In this document: piece by piece, positions 4,813-7,127 of the stretch | Layout of the letters: each line of letters starts with the position of its first letter | Position numbering within the stretch: position 1 is the stretch's first letter | Assembly (NCBI GenBank): GCA_016934695.1 | Contig: JAFGSH010000290.1 | Coordinates: 1 to 7,127, forward strand | Source: Deltaproteobacteria bacterium | GTDB taxonomy: Bacteria; Desulfobacterota; Syntrophia; Syntrophales; UBA2210 | Length of the DNA: 7,127 bases | Direction of reading: 5' to 3' | The notes under the pieces: model-generated | What the model saw: only the letters and a program-made list of their open reading frames with translations | The model's database searches: none | What the model was told of the DNA's origin: nothing | Program-made: the position numbers and the translations under genes

Positions 4813-6966
4813 ATGTTCGGTGAAAATGTATTCGTTGAAATAGCCGCTATTCTGGGGATTGCGACGCTGGCCGGAATCATAGGGCAGAAATTGCGGCAGC
4901 CCCTGATCATCATGTTTCTGGCAACGGGGATCCTGGCCGGTCCGTCGTTTCTCGGCATCATACACAGCTATGAACAGATTGAGCTTCTGGCCCATATCGG
5001 CATAGCCCTTCTGCTGTTTATCGTCGGGCTCAAACTCGATCTGAATCTGATCCGGACCACCGGGCCCGTCGCCCTGGCGACGGGCCTGGGGCAGATCGTG
5101 TTTACGGCGCTGATCGGGTTTGGCATGGCCGTTGGCATGGGCATGTCGTATCTCAGCGCCGCCTATGTCTCCGTTGCGCTTACGTTTTCGAGCACGATCA
5201 TCATCGTAAAGCTCCTCTCCGACAAAAAGGAAATCGACTCTCTCCACGGCCAGATCGCTCTTGGTTTTCTGATTGTACAGGATATCGCCGCCATTCTGGC
5301 GCTGGTCGGCCTGACGACAGTGGGGGCATCGGTTACCGGAGACACGTCCGGGTATTTCTCGGTCTTGATGATTGCCGCAAAGGGGTTGGGACTGTTGGGC
5401 GCGGTCGCTCTGCTGATGAAATATGTAATCCCGTACCTCACCCGGCGCCTCGCGCATTCGCTGGAACTGTTAACGCTGTTCTCCATCGCATGGGCGGTCC
5501 TTCTCGGAGCGGGCGGCGAACTGTTGGGATTCAGCAAGGAGGTCGGCGCATTTCTGGCCGGTATTTCACTGGCGTCCACTCCCTTCAGGGATATGATTGG
5601 CGCACGGCTTACAAGTCTCCGGGATTTTCTCCTCCTGTTTTTTTTCATCGATCTGGGCGCACGCCTGGATTGGTCCATGGTGGGTTCGCAGCTGGGTGCA
5701 TCGCTGATTTTCTCGATTTTTGTACTTGTCGGCAACCCGATCATTGTCCTGATCATCATGGGAGCCATGGGCTATCGCCGTCGCACCGGCTTCCTGGCCG
5801 GCCTCACGGTGGCGCAGATCAGCGAGTTTTCGCTTATTGTGGCTGCCCTGGGCCTGAGCATCGGCCACATTACCGAAGAGACGGTGGGGCTGATCACCCT
5901 CGTGGGGGTGGTGACCATATTCCTGTCCACCTACATGATCCTCTATTCCTACCCGCTTTATTGTTTTCTTTCCTCCCCGTTGAAGATTTTCGAAAGGCGC
6001 AATCCCTACCGGGAGGCGGCCATAGACACCCCGGTGAAAGCGGAAGCGGTCGACGTCATTGTGGTGGGATTGGGCAATTACGGCAGCGGACTGATGGAAC
6101 ACCTTCTCCGGCGAAAGAATGCCACCGTGGGGATTGACTTCGACCCCGGCGCCTTGGATAAGTGGCGCAAGAGGGGGGTGCCTGTTCTGTACGGAGACAT
6201 GGCGGACCCGGAGATGCATGAACAGTTGCCGTTGAAAAAGGCGCGATGGGTCCTCAGCACCGTTCGTTCCAAACAGATGAATCTGGCACTTGTCCGTAAT
6301 CTCAGGAAGGATGGTTATGCCGGAAATGTGGCCTTGACGGCGACAAACAGCCAGGAAGCCGCTGAGTTCGAAGAAGCCGGCGCCAATTTGGTGTTTCGGC
6401 CCTTCAGGGATGCAACGGAAGAGGCGGCCGACGCGTTGACCTATGCGATGGAATTCCTGCCGGAGAGCATTGATTGGCCTGTCTCGTTTCTTGAGTTGCG
6501 TATCCGTTCGGATGCTTCGGCTGCCGGGCGGACCGTCCGAGAGCTCCCGCTATCGGCTTCGGGAATATCTATCCTGGCGGTCAGCCGGGGAGGGCGCATT
6601 TTTTACGAGCCGGAGCCGGACTTCAGGATTTTCCCGGCAGACCGCCTGCTCCTCATGGGGCACCCGGCTGGATTGAAAGATGCAAAAAACATGTTGAATC
6701 AGCTTGAGGCGCGGAGAGATGCGGAAGACACGGATCGCTTTGAGATTGCCGAAATCAAGGTGTCGGAGGATTCGGACCTTTCAGGCAAGTCTCTGGCGGA
6801 GATTCATTTTCGACAAAAGTTCGGCGCGACCCTTGTCGGCATACGCAGAGGCCGGAAACAGATCACGACGATCAATCCTGCGGAGCCCTTGCACGGCGGG
6901 GATTGTCTGATCGTTATCGGCAAGGCCGGGCCTGTCAAAGACCTGAAGAACCTGGCCCCTGTGTAA
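4813..6966 (+). CDS. Kef-type CPA2 cation:proton antiporter with RCK_N and two RCK_C domains
   Basis: This 717-residue inner-membrane protein moves K+ or Na+ against H+. Residues 1-385 are a hydrophobic CPA2 exchanger domain of about twelve segments. Visible marks include LRQPLIIMFLATGILAGP (27-44), ALLLFIVGLKLDL (65-77), FSSTIIIVKLL (125-135) and FLIVQDIAAI (152-161), whose single-acid QD is typical of Kef-like members rather than the DD of electrogenic NhaA-like exchangers. The cytoplasmic part starts near 412 with an RCK_N/TrkA-N Rossmann domain: GLGNYG (419-424) and acidic D442 at the end of the second strand, fitting nucleotide binding. Two RCK_C domains follow, about 553-632 and 641-717, with parallel ILAVSRGGR / LVGIRRGRK and D-R/C-L-(L/I) motifs. 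E. coli KefB/KefC lack this double RCK_C tail, so glutathione gating of that kind should not be assumed. A universal stress protein gene follows 55 bases later. Ion specificity cannot be read from sequence. Confidence 0.93.
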   Translation: MFGENVFVEIAAILGIATLAGIIGQKLRQPLIIMFLATGILAGPSFLGIIHSYEQIELLAHIGIALLLFIVGLKLDLNLIRTTGPVALATGLGQIVFTALIGFGMAVGMGMSYLSAAYVSVALTFSSTIIIVKLLSDKKEIDSLHGQIALGFLIVQDIAAILALVGLTTVGASVTGDTSGYFSVLMIAAKGLGLLGAVALLMKYVIPYLTRRLAHSLELLTLFSIAWAVLLGAGGELLGFSKEVGAFLAGISLASTPFRDMIGARLTSLRDFLLLFFFIDLGARLDWSMVGSQLGASLIFSIFVLVGNPIIVLIIMGAMGYRRRTGFLAGLTVAQISEFSLIVAALGLSIGHITEETVGLITLVGVVTIFLSTYMILYSYPLYCFLSSPLKIFERRNPYREAAIDTPVKAEAVDVIVVGLGNYGSGLMEHLLRRKNATVGIDFDPGALDKWRKRGVPVLYGDMADPEMHEQLPLKKARWVLSTVRSKQMNLALVRNLRKDGYAGNVALTATNSQEAAEFEEAGANLVFRPFRDATEEAADALTYAMEFLPESIDWPVSFLELRIRSDASAAGRTVRELPLSASGISILAVSRGGRIFYEPEPDFRIFPADRLLLMGHPAGLKDAKNMLNQLEARRDAEDTDRFEIAEIKVSEDSDLSGKSLAEIHFRQKFGATLVGIRRGRKQITTINPAEPLHGGDCLIVIGKAGPVKDLKNLAPV

Positions 6967-6978
6967 CGGTGCACTTCC

Positions 6979-6997
6979 TGGGGGTGACTTGCTCCCA
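6979..6997 (+). other. Hairpin between the antiporter and usp genes
   Basis: TGGGGGT and GCTCCCA pair over seven positions, including two G-U pairs, around a five-base loop, twelve bases after the antiporter stop. An A/T-alternating stretch, not a T-run, follows. It may protect or process a shared messenger, or act as a weak partial terminator; a strong terminator is unlikely. Confidence 0.3.
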
Positions 6998-7021
6998 AAA
7001 TATATAAGCGGGAGGGTATCC

Positions 7022-7127
7022 ATGAAACGTTTCAAAAGCATCCTCTACCTGAGCGAACCGACCGTGGATCAGGCATCTGCTGTTGCGCGTGCGGTCTCGC
7101 TGGCGGAAAACAATCAGGCGGACCTGA
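7022..7127 (+). CDS. Universal stress protein, UspA superfamily, N-terminal part (partial)
   Basis: Only the first 35 codons are present; the gene continues past the right edge. The product starts MKRFKSILYLSEP and continues to AVARAVSLAENNQADL. This is the first strand and helix of an Usp fold: a basic N-terminus, a hydrophobic strand (ILYL), an acidic residue after the strand, then a helix with A-x-x-A-V-S-L-A. The pattern resembles UspE-like proteins of deltaproteobacteria (recalled, not searched). Usp proteins are cytoplasmic, often nucleotide-binding, and linked to stress survival. The start is supported by GGAGG at 7011-7015, six bases upstream. It lies 55 bases after the antiporter gene on the same strand and is probably co-transcribed; Usp proteins are often encoded beside, or fused to, ion transporters. 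Whether it has one or two Usp domains cannot be seen. Confidence 0.8.
   Translation, partial: MKRFKSILYLSEPTVDQASAVARAVSLAENNQADL

Noticed and set aside
4438..5457. A 339-codon minus-strand frame opposite the antiporter and the divergent region
   Set aside because: The product is rich in Gln, Asp, Arg and His without domains, and most of it is antisense to conserved membrane segments of the antiporter.

Overview
This 7.1-kb window looks like ordinary bacterial chromosome, GC-rich apart from one AT-richer intergenic stretch. The domain layout of the purine gene (two tandem PurS-like domains ahead of PurL) and the character of GlmM and the UspE-like start fit a deltaproteobacterium in the broad sense (Desulfobacterota, for example Syntrophales-like). 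That assignment is an inference from protein character, not from a marker gene. No tRNA, rRNA, insertion sequence, CRISPR array or phage gene was seen.

Left two thirds (1-4390), all on the minus strand, in transcription order: a membrane-anchored YaeI/YkuE-type metallophosphoesterase (4390-3233); phosphoglucosamine mutase glmM (3125-1776) with its own candidate promoter; a long and unusual NagB-like glucosamine-6-phosphate deaminase/isomerase (1742-717) 33 bases after glmM; and, after a 141-base gap, the first 191 codons of a fused PurS-PurS-PurL phosphoribosylformylglycinamidine synthase that runs off the left edge. GlmM interconverts GlcN-6-P and GlcN-1-P, and NagB-type enzymes interconvert Fru-6-P and GlcN-6-P. 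The pair therefore sits at the entry to UDP-GlcNAc, peptidoglycan and LPS synthesis.

Middle (4391-4812): a roughly 390-base divergent intergenic region. It holds the start signals of the phosphoesterase (with an 11-codon leader ORF joined to it by an ATGA overlap) and a long 5' region for the plus-strand gene. That 5' region contains a tandem heptamer repeat, a -10-like box, a GC-rich hairpin and a 34-codon upstream ORF that ends three bases before the next start codon.

Right part (4813-7127), plus strand: a complete 717-residue CPA2/Kef-type cation:proton antiporter with a cytoplasmic RCK_N (TrkA-N) domain and two RCK_C (TrkA-C) domains, then the first 35 codons of a universal stress protein (UspA superfamily) cut by the right edge. 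These two probably form a short ion-homeostasis/stress operon.

The most interesting points are the replaced catalytic aspartate and the insertion in the NagB homologue, its coupling to glmM, and the two short leader ORFs on either side of the divergent region. I did not see a convincing new multi-gene system.
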